From: Cordylochernes scorpioides | Taxonomy: Eukaryota; Arthropoda; Arachnida; Pseudoscorpiones; Chernetidae | NCBI GenBank assembly: GCA_030710605.1 | Contig: CP092884.1 | Coordinates: 24,409,483 to 24,473,482, forward strand | DNA length: 64,000 nt | Direction: 5' to 3' | In this document: positions 1-10,912 of the stretch, in pieces | Layout: every line of letters begins with the position of its first letter | Numbering within the stretch: position 1 is the stretch's first letter | Position numbers and translations under genes: made by a program | Notes under the pieces: model-generated | Databases searched by the model: none | Told to the model about the DNA's origin: nothing | What the model saw: only the letters and a program-made list of their open reading frames with translations

Positions 1-420
1 AATGCATCATAATACTCGTATAACTGTACTACGTGTACTTGGGATAAGAAGAAAATTCTCTCTTGTTTGATATGGGCAAAAATTATAATGTTTTCCGTTT
101 TATTGGAAAATTGATTTGAAATGTTAGAGAGAGAGGTAGGAAAATATGTACATTCTATATACGTAGAATACGCAAATCTAATCCAGAAAATCTAAAAACA
201 AATGCTAAATTCACCTCTCTATTATTTTATTTGGCTCTGAAAATGGATTGAGATTTTTAAAAATACATTTCTGAATTCTTTTCCTAGATTTTTTCCTCGT
301 AATATTAAATAACGGAATTATTTTTGTTCAACATTTTAACTAATCCCTTTTAAAAGCTTAAACTAATTTCAAGGGATTAACGTATGGAATTGTTTTTTTG
401 AGATTTAAAAACCGTTATAT
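1..420. other. AT-rich sequence, no gene seen
   Basis: I see no open frame, RNA gene or clear repeat boundary here. The sequence is AT-rich with short homopolymer runs. Confidence 0.5.
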
Positions 421-1147
421 TGTACAAATGTTAACTTTTTCCTTCCTTTACCATATTTATTCCGCGTAGTTGGCATTTTGCGCTCCTTGAACCTGGGTTG
501 TAAATATTTCTCTCTCTCTCTCTCTCTCTTATCACATATAATTTTATTTACTCTAATTTACAATTCTTTTTATTCATAAATCTAGAATCCTACAACACAA
601 TAGGACATCCTATCTTCGATTGAACAAATATTAACTTTTTCCTTCGTTTACCATATTTATACCGGATAGTTGGCGCTCTGCGCTCCAGGAACATGGGTTA
701 ACTCTCTCTTATCACACCTAATTTTATTTACTTTAATTTACAATTATTTTTATTTAAAAATCTAGAATCCTACACCACGATAGGACATCTTATCTTCGAT
801 TGAACAAATATTAACTTTTTCCTTCATTTACCATATTTATTCCAGGTAGTTGGCGTTCTGCGCTCCAGGAACCTTGGTTATAAATATTTCTCTCTCTTAT
901 CACGCATAAATTTTATTCACCTTAATTCACAATTTCTTTTGATTTAAACATTATGTTCCCTTATTCCTAAAAATAGAATTTTAAACAACGATAAGACATT
1001 ATTTTATTTATTATAAAACACACGCTATATTCTATGTGGATATTTGCGAGTAAAGTTTAAATTGTTTATTTACATTTATTTACATTATTATTTACAAATT
1101 ATATCTTCGATTGTACAAATATTAACTTTTTCTTTCGTTTACCATAT
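421..1147. repeat. Degenerate tandem repeat, unit about 180-200 bp
   Basis: The motif TTAACTTTTTCCTTC followed by TTACCATAT recurs at about 431, 631, 811 and 1122. Each of the first three copies is followed by a GTAGTTGGC...CTGCGCTCC block and a TCTCTC stretch. The spacing is 200, 180 and 311 bp. A pure (TC)n run lies at about 508-529. The last copy is cut at 1147 by the solo LTR that follows. No coding potential is visible. Confidence 0.75.
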
Positions 1148-1652
1148 TGTCGCGACTTGACCCTTCCGGTTTTTCGCGATTTCACCGCTTCTTCCTTCGT
1201 GGTTTACCTATCCGGGCTCCCGTTGCTCTCCCTCTGCAGCTGTAGTCTGCAGAGCACCCAAGGACGTCCGAGAACCACCGCTCAAGTGGAACTCCTTTCC
1301 TCTGGCAGTATCTCTTGGCCTTACCACTGGTGGGGGGACGCGAGAGACTTATCAGAAGAGTAGCAGCAGCGATGTGACGATGGCGAGAGTAACAACAGCA
1401 AGCGGCACCAAGACTTCAAAAACTCCTTTATTGTCATTTCTACTACATATTACCTAAAACTAGAATAAGATTCAATGGATATTTACAATTATTTACACTC
1501 CAGAGCCAATATGAACATCTATTTACAACTATTTGTCTCCAGGAAACAGGACCGCAGCAGTCGGCGATATCCACACTAGTTCCATACGGAAATAGGCGAA
1601 AGCGCGATCTATTGGCGGAGATGGTAGGTAGTTTCAGGCCTTATACGCGACA
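1148..1652 (-). mobile_element. Solo LTR (Gypsy-like), 505 bp
   Basis: The segment begins TGTCGCG and ends CGCGACA, so it has TG...CA termini with a 7-bp inverted end. It is flanked on both sides by ATAT (1144-1147 and 1653-1656), which fits a 4-bp target duplication. A polyadenylation-type AATAAA reads on the minus strand (CTTTATTG near 1420), so I place the element on minus. No internal retroelement sequence adjoins it, as expected for LTR-LTR recombination. The family assignment rests only on the 4-bp duplication and on similar ends in the Gypsy element at 13.6-19.5 kb. Confidence 0.65.
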
Positions 1653-1699
1653 ATATTATGAAGATATAACATTAAAATTGAGCTTTTATCCGAAGAAAC

Positions 1700-2371
1700 T
1701 CGTTCCAATTTGTCAAAGGTGGAAGCTGTTTCAACACCCACCTTCAAAATATACCGGATTATACAAATAGGATTTCAGTTGGGAATATATTTGCTTCGAA
1801 GGTTTAACTCGGCCAAGTTAGAATTGAGGTTTTGTCTGATTATTGCTAATGGAATTTGTGCTGGAAGAAGAGAACGGGGCAATGAGGTGAATAGAAGTGT
1901 TCGCTTACAGTATTAACACGTGTGATGTTCTTGATTCACTACCTTCCAGTGTCCATTGATGTCAACAAGCACGCGCACAATTCGTTCCAATTTGTCAAAG
2001 GTGGAATTTATTTCAACACACATATTCAAAACAAATCGGATTATTTAAATAGCATTCCAGTTTGGAATATTTTCGCTTCGAAGATAAATTGAGATTTAAC
2101 TCGGCCAAGTTATAATGGAGGTTTAATCCGGTTATTATTGTTGGTGAAACTTCAGAATCCTGTTCCCATTTCTTCATCTTGAATTCCGATATCGAAATAC
2201 CATCAAATTTCCGAAATGTTAATCGTCGTGTTTTTCTGATGCTAACGGAATTTGTACTGGAGGAATAGAACGGGGCAATAATGTGAATAGAAGTCTTCGC
2301 TTACAGTAGTAGCCCGTGTGATGTTCTTGAGTTACTACCTTTCAGTGTCCGTTGATGTCAACAAGCACGCA
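1700..2371. repeat. Imperfect tandem duplication (about 282 and 390 bp)
   Basis: Both copies start with CGTTCCAATTTGTCAAAGGT (about 1701 and 1983). They share the blocks GGTTTAACTCGGCCAAGTTA, AACGGGGCAAT and GATGTCAACAAGCACGC. The second copy is longer by about 100 bp in the middle. The short open frames inside are not shared between the copies, so I do not treat them as genes. Confidence 0.75.
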
Positions 2372-2635
2372 CAGTGGATAATCCATTGTTTTTTTTTTTT
2401 AACTCGTCTTCTGTTTCTCCCTAGTTATTAAGATTCATTTGATATTGATGTTTCAATCTATTATTTTAAAGGTCTTTAGATTTCTTTTTCCAATATAGTA
2501 ATAATAAATTCATAAAATAATCCCTTGCATCAATATTGAGTAAAATTAATCAGGCCTCCAGGGAAAAGTGTCTCTTCATATATATTTAAATATTATTTTT
2601 TTTATTCATATCAATAATAATAATAATAATAATAA
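2372..2635. repeat. AT-rich spacer ending in an (AAT)n microsatellite
   Basis: No gene is visible. An AAT/TAA trinucleotide run of about 24 bp (about 2612-2635) directly precedes the LINE. It could be the tail of an older element into which the LINE inserted, because this LINE type itself ends in TAA repeats. Confidence 0.6.
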
Positions 2636-5600
2636 CCCTTGGCAGAGCTGACTGCTATAGGGCGCGTCCCCAGGTGGCGGATAGGGGAACGACCTTCAGA
2701 TATGAAGGCCAGCTGCGAAACAAGCAGAATAACTGACGAATAAGCAGTCGCGGACCAACAGCAGCATTGTTAGAAGAGGAGTAGACCTCTTTAAAAATCC
2801 TTACTTCAACTGACCCAGTTGATAGACCTCAGCAAGGGTCCCACTCCAGGGATACGGAGGAGCTGCGTCTGTACTCATGTTAGAGTCGGCAGCAAAGGCG
2901 TCTGCTTCCATGTTAGGAACGGCCTCGAACTACAGGCAAAGTCAGACTTTCACCAAAGTGTGCCTGGATCATGGTGCCATGATCAACGAAAGCTGCACCC
3001 CTACACCCCATTCCATGAGATCAGATGTTGATTTGCATGCTGCATCGCCCGTCGCGCAGAATAAACAGGGGCGCGTTCAGGACTTAGGTAGAGGGTTCTG
3101 TCCGATAAGTATAATACAGTCTCCACAAACTTCTAACTTTGCAGCTTCCAAGCAATTGAGAATTTTGCAGTGCAACATAAATTGATTGTGCTCAACAGCA
3201 ACAAAAATAAAATTAGAAGAAATAATGGAAATAGCTGAAAAACAAAAGATACAAATTATAGCCCTACAGGAAACCAAATTAAATGAAAAATACAATCTCA
3301 AATACAAAAACTACAATATCCTCAGAAAAGACAGAAATAAAGAAGGGGGTGGCCTTGCATTTTTAATCAAGAATTTGTACTATATAGACATAGCCATTAA
3401 TATTCCAAATACATCAGACCTCGAAGCCCAAGGTATCAAAGTCTACCTCAGTCAAAACAAAACCATCAACATATTCAATATGTATCACCCACCAAACAAT
3501 AAACTTATTGACGATGGAACAATGGCTCAATTTCTTACAGACAACACTATTATTGTAGGTGACCTTAATGCCAAACATCAACTATGGGGATGTTCCATGC
3601 CAAACCCAAGAGGCAAAATACTTTCAAACTTATTTGACGACAATGCCTTCATGTGCTTAAATGATGGGAATCCTACCCACCATTCCTACAGCTATAATAC
3701 TGCACAAGCACTTGATATAAGTTTCTCCAGTCCTGACATTTTCCACAAATGCAAATGGCAAATATTAAAAAGTATTGGAAGTGATCATTTGCCTATTTTG
3801 ATAGAAATTAGCACCAAGACCAAAACCAGCTCAATTAAAGAAAAATTCTGGAACTTCAAAAAGGCTAATTGGAATCTTTACCAGCAAAACACCAATGACG
3901 ACTTTAGAAAAGCACCCACTAGCATAAAAGATCTGGAACAAAATTGGATATCTTTCAAAAACACCATTATTAAAGCAGCCAAAGTTTCAAGTAATATTAA
4001 GAAATGGATTCCAAATTATACACACCAGGCAAAAGATATTCAAACACTTATAACTAAAAGAAATGAACTACAAAAAAGTGCACCCAAAACCAAACAAATT
4101 GTAGAACTGAACTGAACATTGTGAATGCAAAAATAAAAAGGTTATATGTAAATATGAAAAGGGAAAAATGGAAACAAACTTGTGAAAACCTGAACCCAAG
4201 AAACCCAAATACAAAACTTTGGCATTTGGCAAAACAAATTGACAGATCCCAGTCACAAACTGAAAACACAAATATGATTAAGAATACAGATGGTACCCCA
4301 GCAACTAATGACAAAAATGCTGCTAATCTTTTAGGTAATTCATATCAAATAAGTAGTAAAATCAAATTCGAAATAAAAGATAAGAAAGTTGAAAAAAAGG
4401 CCCGAAAGATTATTCATGACTGTAAAAATATCACCAGCACTCATAATATTTTCCATGAAAAAATCAATATGAAAGAGCTAGATTATGCATTAGAAAACAC
4501 TGACCTAAACAAGACTCCTGGGCCAGATGGAATCCATGGCCAAATGATATCAAACTTGGGCAAAAATGGCAAAGAAAGACTTCTTGATATTTTCAATAAC
4601 TCCTGGAAAACTGGAAAATTGCCTCAAGACTGGAAAACTGCAACAATAATTCCTATTAAAAAACTTGACAAATCTGCTGATGACCCAAAAAACTACCGAC
4701 CTATCTCCCTCACAAGTATTTGCTGCAAATTAATGGAAAAAATTATACTCAGACGACTCACTTACCACCTCGACACAAAAAATCTCTTACCAGAAGAACA
4801 ATATGGATTTAGGAAAGGACATGGGACAATAGACCAACTCTTATTTTTCACACAAAAGGTAAAATATGCACAAAACAGAAAACCAACTAACCACACCATA
4901 GCTGCTTTTTTAGACCTTACACAAGCTTTTGATAAAGTATGGAAAAACAAGTTAATTACAAAATTATACAAGCATTTCAAAATGATGGAAAAGCTATCAC
5001 TTGGATAAATGATTTCCTTAAAAATAGATACATCAGGGTCAAATATAATGGAACTCTATCTAAAACCTTCAAATTGTACCAAGGATTACCACAAGGATCA
5101 GTCCTTAGCCCAACTCTCTTCACCCTATTTATTGCAGGCATAGAAGAAAAAATTTCACATAAAACCAATATTGGACTTTTCGCTGATGACATTATTCTTT
5201 GGAGCAGTAACACTAACTGGAAAAAAGCTGAAAGGGATTTGAACAAGACTCTTCTCCACCTAGAAAAATTTGCTAATAAACATAAATTAGAATTTAACCC
5301 CCAAAAATCTGAAACCTGTCTTTTTACTACCGATAAGAAACTATACAAAATAAGGCCAAAAATTATTCTGAAAGAACAACAATTACAATACAATAAACAT
5401 CCTAAATATCTTGGCTACACCCTGGATCCAGAAATTAACTCCAGTAAACATATTGAAGAAGTTATTAGAAAAGGAAGAGACCGACTAAAAATCCTGAAAT
5501 ATATTTCAGGAAGAGAGTGGGGAGCCGATGCAACCACACTAAAATTAACTTACACATCTCTAATTAGACCTATCCTGGAATATGGATATCAAATCTATGG

Positions 5601-6862
5601 TACAGCATCTGAAACAAATCTAAAATCACTGGAAAGGATACAACTAAGTGCAGCTAGAATTATTACAGGTCTTCGAAATACCTGCCCTAACAATATTGTA
5701 CTTTACGAAGCAGACATTATGCCCTTAAAGGATAGAAGAAGCTACAATCTGCCAAAATATATAAACAAAATCAAGAGTTATGGAAACAAACACAGAACTT
5801 CCAATTACATACTTAATTGGGAATCCAATCTAAGACTAAAAAAAGAAGGCCCTCTCCACCTGGCCAAAAGAAATGGATTTTAAAATATAAAGTAGAAAAA
5901 AATTATTTAGCAGAAAAAATTTCTCCATGCGAACCATTACAAAATGTTATTTTTAATGCCTCTTTAAATGAACCCACCAACAAACAATGCCAAAATCCAG
6001 AATACTTAAAACAATTATCATTAGAAATAATTAATAACATTCCTAAAAATGCAATAACTATTTATACCGATGGTAGCAGAGACGAGCTAGGACACACTGG
6101 CAGTGGCTGTCTCATCAAAACCACAAATGGCATTGAGAAAATGAACAGAAGAAACCCAGATTTTTGCTCAGTCTTCAGATCAGAACTTATAGCCATCTAT
6201 GAAGCCTTAAAATCCATCAGAAATACTAATTATCAAGATATCTGGATTCTTACTGATAGTAGAAGTGCCATACAACACTTGAGTCACACAGGGGAACTCA
6301 GAGACAAAGTAAGCAGGAACATAATTGGCTATCTCCAAAAACTCTCAAAAACCTCAAAAATTCACCTTCAATGGATACCCTCACATGTTGGAATTGAAGG
6401 CAATGAAGCTGCTGATGTGCTAGCGAAAAAAGGCACAAAAGAACCCTTGCCACAGAAAAATAAACTTACTTTTAAAGAAATAGAAACAGTAGCCAAAACA
6501 AAAATAAACAAGAACTGGAGGATCCCACCTAAGCACAGTTGGTACAGTGGAGTGAACCCAGGAAGAGCTCTGAACATCAGAAATAGACAGCATCAAACAA
6601 CACTAACAAGATTTAGAACAGGCCATCTCAAGCCATTGAAGATAGAAAATAATAACAAAATCTACCCCACTTGCCCAAAATGTAGCTTGGCACCTGCAGC
6701 TCCAGAACACATTTTGGCTTGCATTAGATGCACTAAACAGGACCTTTGGGAGAGGCCGCTGCTCATCATAAAACAGCTCGAGGAGCATGAACTCAAGGAA
6801 TTCGTGTAATCTTTACACAAGGGGATAAGAAACAACAACAACATAATAATAATAAAATAATA
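2636..6862 (+). mobile_element. LINE (I/Jockey-type with RNase H), near full length
   Basis: The unit starts just after an AAT repeat with a GC-rich 5' leader (about 2636-2876). It carries endonuclease, reverse transcriptase, RNase H and a C-terminal zinc knuckle, and it ends in CAACAACAACATAATAATAA-type repeats near 6827-6862. RNase H plus a TAA-type tail points to the I-like group, but RT phylogeny would be needed. No gag-like ORF1 with CCHC knuckles precedes the endonuclease. Either ORF1 was lost or this lineage has a single ORF. The frame is interrupted, so the copy is dead. Confidence 0.85.
2877..6809 (+). pseudogene. LINE ORF2: endonuclease-RT-RNase H, broken
   Basis: An ATG at 2877 opens a frame that runs about 90 residues before the endonuclease start (LRILQCNIN). 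A TGA at 3183-3185 falls where LINE endonucleases usually have glycine, and the frame then resumes. Endonuclease motifs are ALQETKL, VGDLNAKH and GSDHLPIL. RT motifs are TPGPDGIHG, NYRPISL, AAFLDLTQAFDKV, GLPQGSVLSP and LFADDIIL (two catalytic Asp present). RNase H has IYTDGSRD, RSELIAIYEAL, LTDSRSA and HVGIEGNEAADVLA. A CPKCSLAPAAPEHILAC knuckle is near the end. Frameshifts lie near 4100, near 4970 and between about 5840 and 5880. All domains are otherwise well preserved, so decay looks recent. Confidence 0.9.
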
Positions 6863-6884
6863 TTCTTATAAAATAATTAATTAA

Positions 6885-7005
6885 GAATGGGTGTTTGGTC
6901 GATACTCGAATAATTAAAAGTCAACGTTCAGCTGATATTTATTCCGACAGATGGCGCTAGTCATCAGCAACTTTTAGTTGCACGATTAGGAGATGCCTTC
7001 TTCTT
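6885..7005. repeat. MITE-like fragment with ATGGCGC core
   Basis: The block around TTCCGACAGATGGCGCTAG, followed by AGCAACTTTTAGTTGCACGA and GATGCC, recurs in similar form at about 49.6, 49.8, 50.05, 61.63 and 62.07 kb, in both orientations. It is a short dispersed repeat without coding capacity. Confidence 0.6.
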
Positions 7006-7079
7006 AATGTGTCTTTTATTATCTAAAGATTTATAAATATGGATTGCTCTTTTTCAAAAACATATTTTTCAATTATATA

Positions 7080-7436
7080 AATCACAAATTCATATAACTC
7101 CGCCTTTGTCGATCCCAAGCCCGGATGAAAAAGGAGGAGGGGAAGCAGTAACAAGCTCACTAAAGCTGGCTTGGATGATAGTACCCTGTAAGGGCTACTG
7201 ATCCAGGGATACAGGATGGGTCTGTACTCCATGTTGGGAACGGCTGCACATGATGTCTGTTTCTCATGTCAGAGGTGGCCATTTATTTTGGAGCTAAGTC
7301 GGCCTGCTACTGAGTAGTACTCCCAATCTTAATGACGAAGGCAGATACATTCTACTTCACCCAATCATTATGGAGCTCTACAAGCTTGATACTCTAATAT
7401 GATTGAGTAAGGTAAAAAAAGAAGAAGAAGAAGACA
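7080..7436 (+). mobile_element. Non-coding retroelement fragment (5' UTR-like part plus tail)
   Basis: The stretch CCAGGGATACAGGATGGGTC, with CTGTACTCCATGTTGGGAACGGC soon after, resembles the leader of the LINE at 2836-2935. It ends in an AAGAAGAAGAAGAAG-type tail at about 7418-7434. No endonuclease or RT sequence lies between, so it may be an internally deleted, non-autonomous copy. No reliable target duplication was found. Confidence 0.4.
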
Positions 7437-7839
7437 AATCCATTTCTTTAGACCTTGCTGCGATGAAAGAAAACATTGAAGGAGTCTCAACTGATATTTA
7501 CTGGGGTCGCATTAAATTCAGCAGACAAACTTCGATGATTTCTATAAAAACAAACATAAGATCAAACGTTTTTTGAAATTTACAGTGTAAAGCTACTGAC
7601 ACAAAACAGGCTAATATATGAATTTGTGCATATAAAAACTACGCTTGCAAACTGCCTGCATAAAACAAGAATCTTAAATTTTCCTAAAGGCATAACTATA
7701 TGCACAGAAAATTAGGTTATAAACACCTTACCTCTTTTCTGAACGTTCTTTATTTCCTATACATGTTCATTTAAGCTAATCTTCACTGCATTCTCTCTCA
7801 ATTCATTTGTTAAAAAATGACATTAGGTTTTAATACAAC
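7437..7839. other. No gene seen
   Basis: AT-rich sequence with no convincing open frame on either strand and no repeat edge I could place. Confidence 0.4.
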
Positions 7840-9479
7840 AACAACAAAAATCTTTATTAATATACTATTGTCTTACAAGGGGATTCCCCTAAAAGGTTAT
7901 ATATGTACATGAGTGAGGAGGAAAAGCAATTTAGAGGGGAGGGGGAGCAATCAGCCGTTGTCTGTGGAGTTGAGCACTTATTCTCTCATTTTATCAATCG
8001 CCTTGAAAAATTTAAAATATTTATAAACAAATGTTTTATCCAGCAGGAGAGTAATAAAAATATTATATACATGTTCGTTGTAGTGAGTTAGCCCCAAAAT
8101 TTCGCGAATTTCCAGTCTCATTTCATGCAGGAATGGGCAATGGAATAGATAGTGGACAAATTGTCTTGGATGCCAACATTGCAGAAGTAGCAATTTAAAG
8201 GGTCCCTGTTCCAAAATCTCGTGATATCCTCGCGGAAAAGTAGCAATAGAATCCTTTGACGGGCTATAAATCGTTTAATTTTCAAAGAGAGGTTTGATAG
8301 TAAGTAGTCCTCCGTCATAAAGGAGCTACTTATAGATTGGTAGTGAATAAAATGAGTTGAGTTTTGTATCTTAGCTAGGTCAAATTTGAGTAGCTGGTCC
8401 ACTGTGGTTTGAATAATTCTAGGCATTTCTCCTCGCACAACCATATAAACTTTACAGTTCTTAAGAAAAGGAAAACCCCTAAAGTCAATGATGTTATTCA
8501 GGTTATGAATAAAGTTGTTTCCTGCTTTTCCCACAATTGAAACTTTCCATAGTTGGGACAAGCAAACATAGGGTAATCTTGTCCTGTCCATTTTTTAAAT
8601 CCGTATCCAGAACTTTAGAATCAATTTCGTAAGGCTTAATTCAAGGGACATCCTTCCGGTTTCTGTGCGTAAGATGTAGCCCGGAGTATATAGGTCAATA
8701 AATCGCCGTAGGAAAATATCCTGGATCTGGTTTACAACTCCTATCTGATTCGTCGCCCACAGTGGGGCCGAGTATAACAACGTGGATAAAACTATAGGGT
8801 CAAGTAGTTCCATCACTGCTCCGAACGATTTGGTTCTTGACTTAGATAGTATTCTCCATACTGCGTTTGTAGCAACCAATGATTTGCTTTTAAAGTGCTG
8901 CGCCACGTAAGCAGTTGGATTCTTGGTAGTTAAGAGGTAGCCAAGATACGTATAGTTTGAGGATACTGTCAAGGGTTGTTGGCCCCAAAGCCAAACGTCA
9001 GATCTGGCCAAGTGGCCTCCATTTCGAAACACTACGATTTTAGACTTGGATTGGTTCAGAGTTAAACCATTTTCCTCAAAATATATTTTTATTAAATTAA
9101 TCTTTATTTGGAGATTTATTTTGGATTCACCAAAGAGGACTATTTCATTCGCGAACAGGAGTAGGTGTATAGTTCCATGGCCCGGAAAGAACAGGGTTAT
9201 CCAAAAATCCCGCACAATTTTAAAAATTAATAACTCCGCGAATATTTGCGCTAGAGAAATGCGGTGAACACCATTGTGTTCAGGATGCAATGGAATTTTA
9301 TGGCAAATAATGAAAAATTCGAAATTGATTTTAGTTACAATTTTATTTGCTAGATTGCGCTCTATCAGAATAAGAGATTCAGCGGCCAAATTGTTTGATA
9401 AATTGAAAAATATAACTGATCGACACGTATTTTTCCTTTTTGAATACCAGGAAAGAACCCTAATAATATCAAATGATAA
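7840..9479 (-). pseudogene. 3' half of an L1/CR1-type LINE (RT C-terminus)
   Basis: An open minus frame (8595-9503, the last ~24 bases in the adjoining repeat) gives the second half of a reverse transcriptase. The catalytic FADD motif has decayed to LLFANEIVLFGES. It is followed by ENGLTLNQSKSKIVVF, a TYLGYLL motif and TPGYILRTETGRMSLEL, all typical of the thumb and C-terminal region of this LINE type. The frame shifts near 8592 and again near 8200; the last piece carries a C..C...H...C knuckle (CYFCN, HYLFHC). An AATAAA followed by TTG repeats on minus near 7840-7855 marks the 3' end. The 5' side is cut at 9479 by a 123-bp repeat. The 5' half of a same-family copy lies at 22.4-24.5 kb. Confidence 0.75.
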
Positions 9480-9602
9480 ATTAATAAAACACCATTTCGC
9501 CAAAAGTAGAATAATTGGTTGACGATTTTTAAATGCAATCTGAGATATGTAAAATAGGTATATGCAAATTAAACATGTAGCAAAAAATTGATATTTTAGA
9601 TG
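9480..9602 (+). repeat. Left arm of a 13-kb-spaced inverted repeat
   Basis: This segment starts ATTAATAAAACACCATTTCG and is about 90% identical to the reverse complement of 22297-22423. Each arm abuts a fragment of the same LINE family. A TTAA lies at the outer edge of both arms. The arms could be ends of one large DNA transposon or the result of a rearrangement; see the findings. Confidence 0.7.
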
Positions 9603-9779
9603 CGGTTTGCTGGAATCCTCTCAGCTATTTAAATTTCGAAGATAATAAATTTATAATTTTTTTAATTCAACTCTCTCTCAGTATCGATTATATTTATTTC
9701 GATTCATTTGAAAACTATTTATCTATCTCTGATGATTTATTTTACTCTGGAATGCCATTGTTGTTTTTGTCGTGTCCAA

Positions 9780-10560
9780 TAAAGAGCCTCAGATGTCTCC
9801 ATGCATCTCTATCACAGCAGCAGCAGCAATGTCCACTATTTTGAGTGTGTAAAGCTACAGCTCTGGGTCTATGTCAATTTTCTGCAGGGCTGCGGGCATG
9901 AGAATATGTGGATAGGTGTTAGTTCCACACCAGGACAGTTTTGCATGTTCTATAGGTTCTTGTGCCATCTGGATGTATTGTCATTCCTTTATAGTGTTTT
10001 GTTTTAAGTCATGTTATAGTTTTGTCATTTTTCTCTCAGAGTTTATTTCACATTTTGATCTTTTCTTATTTTTTTGTTTAATTATCTTGTATTTTGCAAA
10101 AGCATTAGCCTCAAATAATGACATTTGTTCTTTTCTTTGGCTCAACCTTCTGGCTTCCTTTGCCAATTCAACACACATTTCATTACCCCCTATCCCAGCA
10201 TGGGCAGGAATCCATTGTAGAAAGCAGCTATTCTCTTATGATTCCAGTTGGGTAAGTAACGAGTGTATTTTATGTGTGATCTTAGTATTGCCCTTCTGAA
10301 TTGCTTCTAAATTAATATGAAGTCGCTGTATATTGAAATTCCTTCTGCTTGATGCAGGGATGGTTGGTTAAGGCAAACACCAAGAGCTTTCCAGATAGCT
10401 GTCAGTTCACAAGTGAAGTTCGAAAATATCTTCCCTTCTCCTTCTTTGATTTTGATGTTTTCCATCTTTCAGTATTATGTTAATTCCGTCCCTCCATTAC
10501 TCAGGGTAAGGTCTGATATTCCATCTGCATATGCTGTTAAATAATTTCTCTAATTGTATA
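9780..10560 (-). pseudogene. Decayed LINE RNase H domain and 3' end
   Basis: Read on the minus strand, with frame changes, the segment shows an RNase H signature: ADGISDLTLSNGG near 10530, CELTAIWKALGVC near 10400 and QWIPAHAGIGGNE near 10200. An EHIFSCP-like knuckle region lies near 9920 (now IHIFSCP). It resembles the C-terminal part of RNase H-bearing LINEs. Several stops and frameshifts are present. The LINE copy was interrupted on its upstream side by the BEL/Pao LTR at 10593. Confidence 0.65.
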
Positions 10561-10592
10561 AACCAATTGTATCAATTTCTTTCTTTTAAGTA

Positions 10593-10890
10593 TGTTAGCA
10601 CGTTTTCTTTGAAGTTTCTTCTAGAAAGAACGAGCTGACTCAATTCGATTCAATTCGATTTATTTCAAACAACAAAATATAATTACATTACGATTTAATG
10701 CGATTTAGTTGTATTTATAACACAAAAGAAAACAGAAAAAGAAAAAAAAACAACAAAAAAGAATGATGATAAGTAACAATAAAATTCTATGAATATGAAT
10801 TATAATTAATTAATAAAATACAATAATAATAATAAAAAATAAAACCTAACATATAGATTGCTATAATAATGATAATAAAAAAACCTAACA
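10593..10890 (-). repeat. 3' LTR of the BEL/Pao element (298 bp)
   Basis: The segment is bounded by TGTTAG and CTAACA. On minus it begins TGTTAGGTTTTTTTATT just after the purine-rich CCGGGGTGGAGTA, which fits a polypurine tract. It contains an AATAAA on the minus strand near 10660. The outer target duplication cannot be checked because the other end is lost. Confidence 0.75.
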
Positions 10891-10912
10891 TACTCCACCC
10901 CGGTGGACTAAC

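Noticed and set aside
9274..9522. Plus-strand open frame of 82 codons
   Set aside because: It lies opposite a longer minus frame that reads as LINE reverse transcriptase, so I treat it as a shadow.
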